DNA of 64,000 bases from assembly GCA_945859605.1 (NCBI GenBank), contig OX243817.1, positions 19,291,634 through 19,355,633 of the forward strand, written 5' to 3'. The notes beneath the pieces were generated by a model. It made no database searches. It saw nothing but the letters and a program-made list of their open reading frames with translations, and was not told the DNA's origin. Shown here piece by piece: positions 11,481 through 22,498 of this stretch. The translations under genes were made by a program, and so were the position numbers. The DNA is from Lumbricus rubellus (Eukaryota > Annelida > Clitellata > Crassiclitellata > Lumbricidae). The stretch's first letter is position 1. The number at the start of each line of letters is the position of its first letter.

Positions 11481-14355
11481 TCATCCCCCACGTTTGAGAT
11501 GATATTGAAAGAGAAGACAATAGTCGGTTGGGCTTCCGTTTGAAATCCATAGAGCACTATGGCTGATGCCAGGTGGAGTACATGTAGGAACATTTTCTCC
11601 AAACGGTTTAGCGTCGCCCCAAGTGCTATCATCAAAGTTAGCATTCATCCAATTGGTAGTGTTGCAATCGCTAGTGACTTTCCAGGTGCCATCCGTTCGC
11701 ATGCTGTTGCTGGACGCCAACAGACCTGCAGGGTCCGACAGACCTGCAGGGTCCGACAGACCTGCAGGTTCCAACAGACCTGCATGGTACAACAGACCTG
11801 TAGGGTACAACAGACCTGCAGGGTCCAATAGACCTGCAGGTTCCGACAGACCATTTTCAATCTGAACGGCGATGAGACTGGCCGTCAAAGGCAGAGACAC
11901 GATGTCTGCTTTGCACGAATCATTTGCATTTGGTAGTTTGTCTACCAAATTGCCATCGATGTACAGGTGCTTCAATTTCTTGAAGGCCGTGATGTAAAAA
12001 TCTATACAAAGAAAAACATCAGCAGTAGCCTACGTAGTTAAAGACGTCGTGAAACAACGTGGTTTCGCCGCTTTGCGAACCCTGCCTGCATGAGTATAGG
12101 GTTCCATCATTCTAGTATCATGTACTATACTCGTAATTCGTTCATTGTAGAAACTTGTTGGCACAAACACAACAAGGTACAAAGTAGCAGTTTAGAGACG
12201 GAAAACAAAGAAATAATTGTCAAATTGCAAGAGGTTGGGAATGTATAAGAGGTCAAGAAGACTAAGTGCTAAGGAAAGCCATCGCCATGTACAGGGTGGA
12301 AGATTTTTGGAAATGGCAATTCATGTAAACTTGCCAATTCAATTTTTGCATAGATAATTTTATAGTTAGCATATATTTATAATATATATACAGGGTGGGC
12401 AAAAAACCTAGGTTTTTTGCCAAAATCTTTGCCAGAAGTATGAATTTCGAAATGAAATTTTACAGGCTTAAAGACAATTCATATTTACACATGATGGCCA
12501 GATAATTATCATCAAAATATTTCAAACAGAACAAAATTTATATCACTTTTAGTGAGGCCACCCACCGGTTTTTGACGATTCAAAAACGTAACGCAACATA
12601 AAGTAACAAAAGCACCATTTTATTTAATAACTAAGCTCAGAACTATGCGTGTATAAACCTGAGAACATTAATAGAAAAAACTGTAAAAGTACAACCTTCG
12701 GATCCGCAGCTTCCCTGTCCATAGATTTTACTCTGAAAGAAAAAATATCTCTGATATAGATTCATTGACGTAGAAATAGTCAAAAGATTAAAGGAAACAA
12801 CATAAAATGATACATATAGGGTATAACTGCCTACTTTAGTCATGACTATATTTTTTTAATATGTCCGGTACCATATAGGCCTAGGCGTATACATGGATAC
12901 GAACAAAGACAGCTAAAGATGCTCTCCTGGAAAGCATCTTCTCCAAGAAGTTGCGATCGCGGCAGCCTGGCGGCAGGTCATTTGACATGACTATTTTGCT
13001 CATGGCCTGCAATCTTTACATTTAATTTCTTCGATCTGCTGAATAACTCCCATGACTCTGAGGCGACGACCTGCTAAGATCATACAGCAGGTGCCGCCAC
13101 TGTCTTCATAAACTTGAAATGCATAGCAATCTCAAGAGACGTAGAATGGAACCACCACCTATAGGCCTACTTCACCATTCAACTTGCGCACGGTATATAA
13201 AAGTGAAAAAAAAGAAGTGCCAGGACGCCCCTTACATTTTCAGGTGTGCTGGCCAAATAAGTGTCAGGACGGCATAGAGATTTGAAAATAAGTGCCAAGA
13301 CGCCGTCCATGACCGTCCTGTCACACTTTAAGCCCCGCTTACGCCAGTCAACCGACGGAACGACTTAAAATTTGGAAGAGGAAAATAAATAGACGTAGGG
13401 CCTATTATACGATATAGGATTATAGGACGTCGATTGGTAAGGAAACCATTAATAGGCCTACAAACAACAGAACAGGTTCCAGAATCAGTGCCGTTGCGTG
13501 TATAGCGAATTAACGCTTACTTTAATTATTTAATAAACTAATTCATCTAATTGCTTAGACTGTTAACTTAGTTAAGAGCTTATACGTGGCGTTATTAGTT
13601 GACTGTTGTGGCGACGCCCTCCTCTTTCTTCTAGGTTAGGACTGGCACCGAAAGGCACTATAAGCACGGTTGCGCAAATCCTGGACTTCCATAAGAGGTG
13701 GATGTAAATATAACGTTGCCCTTGCGCACATGGTCGCCGACCCTCGTCTCCGCAAAAGTGAGAGTCGGCTTAGGCTCCATGGCCACCACGACAAGACGTG
13801 CGCATCGGACATTCACAATTTCACACCGTCAAGTGGAACCACGAGAGTATTATCAAAAATCAATAAAAAAATAATCGAGGTAACTTAAAACTTTGAAATG
13901 AGGTGTAGATTAGAGTCTTAGCCTAATACCGGTTTTCATCCGTCCGTGGTTATATGAGTAATTAAGTGAGTAGCCTATGTATAGTCTATAGGCCTACTCA
14001 CTTCAAAGTGAACACAGCCAGGTATTGATGTGCATGTTGCAGGAGCACTGTTGTAGAATTCGCACTCCGTGGTATTCGCCCTCCAACTAAAGGAAGTGCA
14101 GTCTGGATCCAGCGTGCATTTCCAAGAGCAAAGAGCGTCCGGTGGGGGACATGCGGTGTTGATCTTAGGCAGATCCAACTTGTCGACGTCAATAGAATTC
14201 ACATACGGTTCATTTAAATCGTAATCTTGACCGGATGGACACAGGTCTGTTCCGTTTCGATCCGTTGCTCTTTTGAAGACCTTCGATGGTGTTGACCTTA
14301 CTTTATCGTTGTATGCTGCCAAAAGGACGAGAATCAGCAAAGTTAGATTCGACAT
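11481..14355 (-). CDS. PAN-family gene B: secreted PAN/apple plus jelly-roll protein with repeat insert
   Basis: Exons on the minus strand are 14355-14002, 12732-12696 and 12001-11481; the joined frame is 912 nt (303 residues, stop TGA). Donors GTGAGT and GTTGTA, acceptors TTTCAG and TATAG, with the same phases as gene A. The start MSNLTLLILVLL was chosen because it aligns with A and C; an in-frame Met lies 7 codons upstream. Exon 1 is a signal peptide plus an eight-cysteine PAN/apple-like module (CSWKCT, DCTSFSW, CEFY). Exon 3 is the jelly-roll domain with YIDGNL, TDGTWKVT and FDDSTWG. Gene B differs from A by about 37 extra residues built from an 18-bp minisatellite (GLLDPA-type units) inside the domain. 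Secretion is supported by the leader; ligand unknown. Confidence 0.8.
11718..11843 (-). repeat. 18-bp in-frame minisatellite in gene B exon 3
   Basis: Seven 18-bp units based on CAACAGACCTGCAGGGTC, encoding six-residue repeats (G-L-x-x-P-A type) on the gene strand. Gene A has a single non-repeated counterpart between its IDND and LLASSDS motifs. Because 18 is divisible by 3, the frame is kept. Confidence 0.95.
12391..12625. mobile_element. One arm of a CAGGGTGGGC mariner-type MITE
   Basis: Starts CAGGGTGGGCAAAAAA after TA and matches the arm unit of the element at 36886-38248 (GATGGCCAGAT, GTGAGGCCACC, GACGATTCAAAAACG). No opposing arm lies nearby, and the copy ends where gene A/B intron homology resumes. 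Confidence 0.7.
12955..13100. mobile_element. Degraded CAGTGGCGGC-type MITE relic in gene B intron 1
   Basis: Counterpart of the 4535-4750 relic in gene A: CTGGCGGCAGGTCATTTGAC on the left and CAGGTGCCGCCACTG on the right. Shared between paralogous introns. Confidence 0.6.
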
Positions 14356-14431
14356 GCCTATTTGTTTCGAACGCAATCTCTTAGTCGTCAGTTCCTGTAA
14401 GATCTTCTTTCGAATGTAGGCTAATTTTTAA

Positions 14432-14443
14432 AATTATATAAAG
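14432..14443 (-). promoter_or_regulatory. TATA box of PAN-family gene B
   Basis: Reads CTTTATATAATTT on the gene strand, directly after the conserved TTTTGAAACCGCG block, about 80 nt upstream of the chosen start codon. The same spacing occurs in gene C. Confidence 0.6.
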
Positions 14444-14459
14444 CGCGGTTTCAAAACAT

Positions 14460-15150
14460 TACTCAAAAAGCTAGTCAGCGGTAACATATAGGCCTAATGC
14501 GAGGTGGAATGCCGTTGTGAGAGGAAAGTTCACCAGTTAATGTACAGTGCTAGATCTATAAAGCTCTAATACATAGGCTACATACAAGTCGGTCTGATGG
14601 AAGTTCTTGTGCTGATTTGATGGTAGGCATCGAACGAATTCTGTCCATGCTCACAAAATAATAATTATTTTTAAAGGGTAGGACGCACACCGCCTGCCTG
14701 CACTGAAAAAAACTGATCACCTTTTGGGGGGGCTTGTCCCCCTGGGCCCCAGCCTTCCTGGCGGCGCCGCCACTATTTGAAAGGACAGGACGCAAGCAGT
14801 GACACGAATTACAAAGCACGCCGCTGTATGGGATGGGTTGACACAATTGGATGCAAATGAGCATTGTATACTTTGATTGTATTTCTTTGTATTTCAGACT
14901 ACAGAATAGCTGTTTTTCCATTCACTGCATGAATCAAACGGAACGATATTTTTGGTCATTGTGACTAAAATCACAGAGTTTCTAATAGCAGCTGAAAGTT
15001 GTCACAGTGTTCAGAGTTACTAGACCGTGTGGCAAATAGGAACCAGACGACAGGACATAGGCCTTAGAAATTTTTAGTTTTTCGTTGCTAGGGACGCATT
15101 TTTGCCTTCAGTAGTAGTAGTAGTAAAGTATTCCTACTTTGCAGTTGGTA
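14460..15150. other. Duplicated upstream region of gene B
   Basis: Homologous to 6420-7110. It contains an extra segment at about 14680-14785 with TGATCACCTTTTGGGGGGGC and GGCGCCGCCACT, resembling the MITE at 38397-38658. No coding exon seen. Confidence 0.65.
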
Positions 15151-15159
15151 CGGTAGCTG

Positions 15160-15950
15160 GTTCGTTATCGATAAGGCGACTTCGATAGGGCGACCATCAA
15201 AAGAGCGACTTCTATAGGGCGCCGATTTTTAAGGCGACTGATCAAAAGAGCGACCATCAAAAGGGCGACCGATCAAAAGAGCGACCATCAAAAGAGTGAC
15301 CGATCTAAAGGGCGACAATCATAAGGGCGAACATCGAACGTTCGCGTTGTGTAGGCTACAATCCGAGTGGTTAAATAAATACGCTCTGTGAAAGACGGTA
15401 GATCTAAGAAAATTACGCAAACAGGCTGTTGTTTACTAATTATGGGCAATCTAAATGTCAACATCGAACGTTCTCAGTGGTTCAATGAAAATGGTGGATG
15501 AAAGACGGTATAATTAGGCCTATGTAAGAGAAATACCGACTTAGGTTTAGGTATAGCTCATAACTACTATGAATGACCATGCTAATATATATAGCCATTG
15601 AACATTTATGCAGAGACTTTTGCAGAGACTTTCATTACATCTACTTCTAGTCTTCATTTTCATTAAAAATTATAATGCAGGAAATTTAATTTAGTTTCTG
15701 TATTTTTAATGTAATATTAGGTCCTATTTAATAAAAAATTATTCATTGTCGATATGGTTGAGATTTCAGCAAATAGGTCGCCCTTATGATTGTCGCCCAT
15801 TAGATCGGTCGCCCTTTTGATGGTCGCTCTTTTGATCGGTCGCCCTTTTGATGGTCGCTCTTTTGATCAGTCGCCTTAAAAATCGGCGCCCTATAGAAGT
15901 CGCTCTTTTGATGGTCGCCCTATCGAAGTCGCCTTATCGATAGGATAGGA
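15160..15950. mobile_element. Iterated-phrase element (GATCAAAAGAGCGACC arms) with 9-10 bp duplication
   Basis: The left arm (15166-15335) and the inverted right arm (15772-15942) each repeat GATCAAAAGAGCGACC / ACCATCAAAAGGGCG phrases. The inner boundary of each terminus is TATCGATAAGGCGAC. The 10-bp ACGGTAGCTG flanks it on both sides (15150-15159 and 15950-15959), while the gene A counterpart has a single copy. A 9-10 bp duplication would fit a Mutator-like element, but no transposase is present. Confidence 0.65.
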
Positions 15951-16019
15951 CGGTAGCTGACGTAGGGACCGCCCCTGTTGACATAATCGATGGGTATATA
16001 GATCTATCTAGGAGTCTAG

Positions 16020-16690
16020 GCCTACAGGAATTTCAACCTGTAGGTTACTCAAGGGTAGGCCTATACGCGGATTATGGCGGATATACAGCGTATAGCCTAT
16101 AGCCTACTCACCTGGCGCTCCTGCTTTTTGATTGTTAACAGTCACACGCTTGCTAAACTAATGAAACCTATTTAAGGCTACTTTTCTAAACCGTCACTCG
16201 AAGGAATGGAATGACACCAGTTGATTCTCAAGCGCAACATCTAGTCAGAGGGCTGTCCAAAGGGTCGTAAGAAAGAGTCCTGTTTCCTGATGGGGCATAG
16301 TATAGGCCTATAGCTGTTATGGCGAGTTGTCGATTAAGATTGGAGAACATGCAGAGAATCAGACGAGAATAATTATTCTTTTGAACAGACGATCGAAGAT
16401 GTCATTTTTGCGTGAAAATTCAGGCACGCGATTAAATAATAGATGCCCGATTCTTATCAAAGTGTCTCTGACTCTCTGCGGCTTGACCTCCCTAGATTCC
16501 TTATACTGGTAGCAAAAACGGGCAAAAGCAGCCTGGCTATAATTGCGGACTTGATTTTATATAGGCCTATAACGCAGTGAATAAATAGGTTTAGGTTCTC
16601 TAACGGAAATCAATTTTTTTTACAATAGTATAATAATGGCTAGCACTGGTGGTGGGCACATTAAACACAAGTTTTGAAGCACTAAGCCAA
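16020..16690. other. No gene recognised
   Basis: Intergenic sequence between the gene B block and the 17-kb composite. No exon, RNA gene or repeat stands out. Confidence 0.4.
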
Positions 16691-16702
16691 GTTCATTTGA
16701 CA

Positions 16703-16972
16703 ACAGTTATTTGAGATGAGACTTAATAAAATCGTGTTTTGTTACTTTTTGTTGCGTTAGGCCTACGTTTTTGAATTGTCACAAAACGGCGGTTGGCATC
16801 ACTAAAAGTGATATAACTTTTGTTGTGTTTGAAATATTTTGATGAAATCTGGCCATCGTGTGTAAATATGAATTGTCTTTGAGCATGTAAAATTTAATTT
16901 CGAAATTCTCACTTATGGTCAAAATATTGGCAAAAATCTAGCGGGTCTTTTTTGGCCCACGCTGTATTTAGC
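16703..16972. mobile_element. One arm of a mariner-type MITE, reverse orientation
   Basis: Ends GGCCCACGCTGTA and contains the family words GATGAAATCTGGCCATC and ATATGAATTGTCTTTGAG, the same arm sequence as 12391-12625 and 36886-38248. No partner arm adjacent. Confidence 0.7.
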
Positions 16973-17223
16973 CAACATGGGCGTCAGCATTTTCCCTCTC
17001 CCGAAAATTGAAACCTATCGTTTTAAACTACTGCCTATTGGTTTAGGCTATAACAAATTTCTTTACGCTACCGTCAACTGGGGTAACTTTGACCTGCGGG
17101 GTAACTTTGACCCCCCCCGGGGTAACTTTGATAATTGTAATGGAAACTTTGGAAACGGGACCAGAACAGCTACGCATTGACTGTTTCAGAGTACATGAGT
17201 GGTTGAAAATGTTTACAGCGGAC

Positions 17224-17319
17224 ATACATGTACACACACACTGTACATACAATACATACCTGGTACATACATGCATACATACATACATATTAACATACGT
17301 ACATATTCATATATATATA
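17224..17319. repeat. CATA/TA microsatellite, left half
   Basis: CATA-rich then TA-rich repeat immediately left of the 5' LTR. It continues as 23694-23903 on the other side of the retroelement, so the two halves were one microsatellite before insertion. Confidence 0.85.
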
Positions 17320-17839
17320 TGTCAGCTAATTTAATCAGTGCACGCCGATTGTCGTACAGTGACGTAAGTAGGCCAGGTGCAAATTGCCGCGCGGCGTCTG
17401 CACAGGTGATTGTCTGGACAGCACGTGACGTCTAGACGAGCGTACGTTAATTGTACAAGAAGGGAGTGGAAGTGAAGAAGGAGAGTTGCGTGTTGAGAGC
17501 CGTTGAGATAGGCTGTAAGAGTTGTTGTTGAGTTGCGATAGAGTAGACTGATGAAGATAGTAGTCGTGTAGTTGTTATGATAACGCAAGTGTAGTCATTG
17601 TTGTGTTGTTGCTGATCGTTTTACTTTATATCGGATTTTGGAGTATAATAAGAAGAGTTAAACACGTCGTCGTTGTTGGTTAACAAAACAGTGAAAGACT
17701 GTAGATTCTTTAACCTAGCCATTTAGCTAATGAAACAGTTATCTAGGGATAGGCCTACGCTACCACGAACTTATACGAAGAAGCTTCCGAAGAGACTGAA
17801 GGTCACACGTAGAGAAGAAGAGGGAAAAGACTTGTGACA
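17320..17839 (+). repeat. 5' LTR
   Basis: Starts TGTCAGC and ends CTTGTGACA (TG...CA ends). It aligns base for base with 23174-23693 except for one T/C difference at 17360 versus 23214. Confidence 0.97.
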
Positions 17840-17858
17840 TTTGGTGTCGTTGCGGTGA
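17840..17858 (+). promoter_or_regulatory. Candidate primer-binding site
   Basis: TTTGGTGTCGTTGCGGTGA directly follows the 5' LTR; the TGG two bases in is where a tRNA 3' CCA would pair. The primer tRNA is not assigned. Confidence 0.5.
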
Positions 17859-18200
17859 GATAACGATCCAAGTTGCAGGATAACGATCCAAGTTGCAGGA
17901 GAACGATCGTAGTTACGAACGGTGGGTCTACGTGCCAAGTTACGAACGGAGGGATTCTATTCAATCAACAGACGTTGTGGAGAAACGGACGCTGTGAATT
18001 TATCGAGGAGCCGAGCACACGGGAGAAGCAACGATACATCGAGCATCCGTACGACAGTGAGAAACGACAACACAACGACTACAAGGTAGAAAAACTTGCT
18101 TGTCTATTGAAGTGTGCATAAAGAATTGAAGTCAGTCAATTGCAAACATTTGAAGAGTAGTCTACTAATTTATCGAGCATCTGTAAAGTAAAGAAGTAAG

Positions 18201-21200
18201 ATGGAGAAACTTACGGAGAAAAAGCAAGCAAATATTAAGAAAATGTCTACTGATAGACTGATAAAACTGCTAATTGAAGCAGATCTAGACGCAGAAGAAG
18301 TCGAACAGATGTCTAGGGAAGAATTGATGAGAAATTTAGCCGAGGTTTGGGCTAAGAAAGAAGAAGAAGAAGAAGGTGCTGTCGGAGGCGTTGCGGAGAA
18401 GCCAGTGGAGAAGCCTGAGGCACCGATGTCTATAGAGGCGTTGCTACAATTCATGATGATGAGTAGACAAGAAGAGAAGCAGAAAGAAGAGCAGCGCAGA
18501 CAAGAGGAGAAAGAGCGTAAACAAGAAGAAAAAGAGAAAGAAGAGCAGCGCAGACAGAAAGAGAAAGAACGTCGCCAAGAAGAGAAGGAGAAAGAAGAGC
18601 GACGGTGCCAAGAAGAGAAAGAACGTAAGCAAGAAGAGAAAGAACTGCGACAACAAGAGATAGAAAAAGCAGAAAGGATGAGACAGCAAGAGATAGATAT
18701 GCAGAAGCAGCAGTTCCAGCTTCAGTTAGAACAAATGAAATTAGATCGTGACGAAGCAGAACGACGAAGGATGGAGTTAATGATAGAATACGAAAAAGCA
18801 AGAAAAAGCGATGAAGAAATACGAAAACAGCAGATCGAAGACAAAAAGGCTCGTGAGGAAGAAAAGGAAAAGATGCGTTTACAAGAACTGGAGAGAGCAG
18901 AAGAAATTCGTCAGGAAGAATTTCAAGCTGGAAAAGACAATTTGGAAAAAGCAGAAAGAGAAAGAGAAGAGCAGATGCAGTTAGAACAAAAGAAACTTGC
19001 TATCAAGGAGGCTCAACTTAAAGAAATGGCCATTGAAAAAGAAGAACGCAGAAAGCAGTTAGAACTGTTGCAGCAGAAGATAGAACAAGAAGAACTGCGG
19101 AGAATCGAAGATCAAGATCGACTGAAGAAGAGAGACGAAGATGATCGTAAGAGCCGAGAAGTGTCAGAACAGATTAGGCTCAGAGAAAGTGAGACAATGG
19201 TGTCCAAGATCAAGAAGATTGGTGATGCCATGAAGCATGTATTGCCTAAGATGCCGTATGATATGATGGAAGTGCCATTATATTTTGAGACCGTGGAGAA
19301 TGCATTCAATAGCTTCGCTGTGGAAAAGCAGTACTGGGTGAAATTGTTGTTGCCATTGATGACCCCGAGAGCACGAACGGTATTGAATCGATTATCATTT
19401 GAGAATTTAGATAAATACGATGCAGTGAAAGAGCACTTGTTGAAGGAATTCAAGTTAACAGCTCGTGAGTACAGGTCAAGGTTTGCAGATGCCAAGAAGA
19501 CAGCCGAAGAAACGTATACGATGTTCACGGCTAGGCTGAAGAACCTGTTGAATTATTATGTCCGAAGTAGACGAGTGGACAAAGACTACGAGAAGCTGTT
19601 TGATTTGTTAGTGGCGGATAAGCTGAAAGAATGTTTACCACCAGGTCCACTGCAGTTTGTCTTAGCAAAAGAGGGCACAGAATGCTTGGAAGCTAGTAAT
19701 GTTGCAGATCTCGCAGATATACATGTAAACAATCGGATTGGTGTGATGTTCCAAGACAAACCGAAATTTGAAGCATGGGACAATAGTCCAAAGCAACCCA
19801 AGTGGAACAAGGATAGCAAAGACACCGGAAGCCAAGCCAAGAGTAATGATGCAAAGAAAGATGATTATTCTGGAAAGCAGTGGTCGCAAGATAAACAACA
19901 GTCAACGTGGGACAGACAAGCCTACAATCGAACTCCGCCGCTGGGACGCCCAACAGAAAGTAATGCATCTTACACGCCGTACAACAAGTGGGAGAACAAG
20001 GAGCAAAGAAGTTTTATCAAGAAGCGTTGCCACAATTGCAATTCTGATAAACACCTAATAAAACATTGCCAAGCACCAGGAGCGGCAAATCTGAGGAAGA
20101 ACTTTAGCAGAAGTGCAGAAAATCTTCGAGTAAACCAGATACAAGTGATAAATGCACCTCCTGGTTGGGAAGAACAATGCAACCAAGAAACAGAAGTAAA
20201 GTCAGTGATGAAGTGTACGCCGCAGTTCACCATACTGAAAGAAGCGATAAAGACTACTTCCATTGCAGAAAATTGTCGAGAAACAAAAAGTAAAGAGGAG
20301 TGTCAACGCATAAAGAAAATATCGTTGCAGCATGTAAATGTGGAGATACGTGGGACTGATGGGCAGCCTGTGCAAGTCGAGGCGTTGATTGACTCGGGGA
20401 CCGAGATACCAGTAATCAACGAGGAACTACTGAAAGGAACGACAGTAGAAGAAATCGGCAGAGTTCATTTGCAATGTGTAGCTGGAGAGCCGATTCCAGC
20501 TAAGTTGGTGAAAATCGAAGTGCGGATGAGCGGTCGTAACGAAGGAACAGCTACAGAGGACAGGACAATAAATATCGCGCCATATTTAACTTTAGTGTGT
20601 GCCAGCATTTCAGCAGAACTGTGTAAAGAAAATCCAGAAAAGTTCCTGCTACATCCAGAGATAATTGCAGAACTGAAAGAGGTTCCACCAATCAGTATAT
20701 TGCAAGGAGAGCTACAAGCGAATGTGACTACAAGAGCACAAAGTCGGAGAGCAGAAGTCGAAGACGGAGAAGATGAAACGATAAACGAAAGTTCGCAAGA
20801 AGATGACACGGAAAGCGAAGATGAACTCAGCATCCAAGATGACGAAAGAACAACATCTGAGAACAATGAAACTGAAGAAGAGATGGCTGCATGTGAACGA
20901 AATGATAGTGAAGATTCCGGAAGCGACGCTGAACTGGAGACAAGTATGAGGGACTTGTTCACAGAGAATTCGAACGATGAAAGACAGCTGGAAGATGCGA
21001 AGAAATTCGAGGAGCAGCAGAGAAATGACGAGTCACTGAAATCGTGGTGGAGGATCGCTGAAGACCAAGGATCAGAGTTTAGCGTGGTGAATGGATTGCT
21101 GTATAAGAAGCATCAAATGCTGGATCAGCTTGTGTATCAGTTGGTGTTACCGAAAGAGAGAAGAATTCAAGTAATGGAATTAGCTCACGAGTCAGTATTT

Positions 21201-22487
21201 GGCGGACACTTGGGAGAAGAGAAGACACGAGAGAGAATCAAGTTGTCCTTTGTCTGGCCAAAGATGCGTCGAGACGTGGTGAAATTTTGTAAGTCCTGTG
21301 AGAAGTGTCAGCTGAAGGCACGAAGTTTGGTGATGGATCGAGTGCCGATTACACCAATTCCAAGGGAAGATGTGCCATTCCGACGGATGACTATGGACGT
21401 GGTAGGCCCAATAGAACCGAAGTCAGCAGCTGGGCATAAGTATTGCTTGTGCATAGTGGATTCATGTACAAGATGGCCGACAATCTTTTTGCTGAAGTCA
21501 TTGACTGCTAAGGCTGTGTGCGAAGCTTTGATGAAGCTATTCATTGACGTGGGGGTGCCGTCTGTGATCACCAGCGACAGAGGCACAAATTTTACAGCCA
21601 GTCTCACAAGAGAATTTTTGAAATTGATGGGATGCTGTCCACGATTCGATTCACCAGGGCATCCTGAGGCAGCTGGATTAGTTGAGAGATGGAATCAGAC
21701 GTTCAAGAAGATGGTGCATCATGTCATTGTGGAAAATCCAAGACAGTGGCATAAAATCATTCCGTTTACCGTATGGGCATTGAGAGAAGTTCCCAACGCA
21801 ACGACAGGAGTGGCACCATATCTGCTGGTGTATGGAAAAATGCCAAGAGGACCATTAACTATCTTAAAGGAAAGCTGGACCAAAGAAATAAATCTACCGC
21901 CAAACATTGGAGTACAACCAGCAAAGTACCTGAAGAACTTAAGAGCAGACATGGAGAAAGCTTTGATATTTGCTGAGAATTGTGCAGAGGAAAAGCAAAA
22001 ACAATACGCCAGTCAATACAACAAGAGGGCCAAGGATAAAGAATTCGAACCAGGAGAAAACGTCATCGTCCTGTATCCAACGTCAACCAATAAATTGATC
22101 TCACGATGGCATGGTCCATGTACAGTGCTACAAAGAAGATCCAAGTATTCGTATCTGGTGGACATGAATGAAAACGGCCGACGAATCGTCCATGCCAACA
22201 AAATGAGGAAGTTCATCGCAAGAACATTATCGTGTGGTCTCATCGTGGAAGAGGACGACGAATTCGGATCAGTGGTAGAGCTACCATTGAAAGAAGACCA
22301 TGCAGAGACGACACAGAAATCGCTGCAATTGGACTACGAACAGATCGGACATCTTACGTGCGAGCAACAGAAACAGCTACTGGATGTACTGAACCGATAT
22401 GCAGACAGATTTTCGGACAAACCTGGATTATGTACATTGGTAGAACAGGAAGTGGTGCTGAACCCGAAGAATCCTAACACTTGCTAA
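18201..22487 (+). CDS. Gag-protease-integrase polyprotein of the Gmr1-like element
   Basis: A 1428-residue open frame. An N-terminal region is followed by a long charged coiled coil of Glu/Lys/Arg/Gln heptads (about 90-340). A capsid region (about 335-510) contains EYRSRF and KECLPPG and resembles the SCAN fold derived from Gmr1-like gag. A CCHC knuckle CHNCNSDKHLIKHC begins near 610. The aspartic protease DSGTE has its Asp near 731. Integrase has an HHCC zinc region from His 996 (HESVFGGH, CKSCEKC) and a DDE core at Asp 1066 (MDVVG), Asp 1126 (SDRGTNF) and Glu 1162 (LVERWNQ), i.e. D,D35E. The last 35 residues (RYADRFSDKPGLCTLVE) are the start of an RT region that then stops. The start ATG is the first in frame after the leader. 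Gag and integrase appear functional; RT is absent. Confidence 0.93.
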   Translation: MEKLTEKKQANIKKMSTDRLIKLLIEADLDAEEVEQMSREELMRNLAEVWAKKEEEEEGAVGGVAEKPVEKPEAPMSIEALLQFMMMSRQEEKQKEEQRRQEEKERKQEEKEKEEQRRQKEKERRQEEKEKEERRCQEEKERKQEEKELRQQEIEKAERMRQQEIDMQKQQFQLQLEQMKLDRDEAERRRMELMIEYEKARKSDEEIRKQQIEDKKAREEEKEKMRLQELERAEEIRQEEFQAGKDNLEKAEREREEQMQLEQKKLAIKEAQLKEMAIEKEERRKQLELLQQKIEQEELRRIEDQDRLKKRDEDDRKSREVSEQIRLRESETMVSKIKKIGDAMKHVLPKMPYDMMEVPLYFETVENAFNSFAVEKQYWVKLLLPLMTPRARTVLNRLSFENLDKYDAVKEHLLKEFKLTAREYRSRFADAKKTAEETYTMFTARLKNLLNYYVRSRRVDKDYEKLFDLLVADKLKECLPPGPLQFVLAKEGTECLEASNVADLADIHVNNRIGVMFQDKPKFEAWDNSPKQPKWNKDSKDTGSQAKSNDAKKDDYSGKQWSQDKQQSTWDRQAYNRTPPLGRPTESNASYTPYNKWENKEQRSFIKKRCHNCNSDKHLIKHCQAPGAANLRKNFSRSAENLRVNQIQVINAPPGWEEQCNQETEVKSVMKCTPQFTILKEAIKTTSIAENCRETKSKEECQRIKKISLQHVNVEIRGTDGQPVQVEALIDSGTEIPVINEELLKGTTVEEIGRVHLQCVAGEPIPAKLVKIEVRMSGRNEGTATEDRTINIAPYLTLVCASISAELCKENPEKFLLHPEIIAELKEVPPISILQGELQANVTTRAQSRRAEVEDGEDETINESSQEDDTESEDELSIQDDERTTSENNETEEEMAACERNDSEDSGSDAELETSMRDLFTENSNDERQLEDAKKFEEQQRNDESLKSWWRIAEDQGSEFSVVNGLLYKKHQMLDQLVYQLVLPKERRIQVMELAHESVFGGHLGEEKTRERIKLSFVWPKMRRDVVKFCKSCEKCQLKARSLVMDRVPITPIPREDVPFRRMTMDVVGPIEPKSAAGHKYCLCIVDSCTRWPTIFLLKSLTAKAVCEALMKLFIDVGVPSVITSDRGTNFTASLTREFLKLMGCCPRFDSPGHPEAAGLVERWNQTFKKMVHHVIVENPRQWHKIIPFTVWALREVPNATTGVAPYLLVYGKMPRGPLTILKESWTKEINLPPNIGVQPAKYLKNLRADMEKALIFAENCAEEKQKQYASQYNKRAKDKEFEPGENVIVLYPTSTNKLISRWHGPCTVLQRRSKYSYLVDMNENGRRIVHANKMRKFIARTLSCGLIVEEDDEFGSVVELPLKEDHAETTQKSLQLDYEQIGHLTCEQQKQLLDVLNRYADRFSDKPGLCTLVEQEVVLNPKNPNTC

Positions 22488-22498
22488 CTAATTGATAA

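Noticed and set aside
15166..15335. CRISPR-like look of regularly spaced short repeats
   Set aside because: The units are contiguous phrases without unique spacers, mirrored in an inverted arm, in a eukaryotic genome.
18444..20962. Long antisense frames (Leu/Phe- or Ser-rich)
   Set aside because: Shadows of the coiled-coil and acidic parts of the gag-integrase frame.
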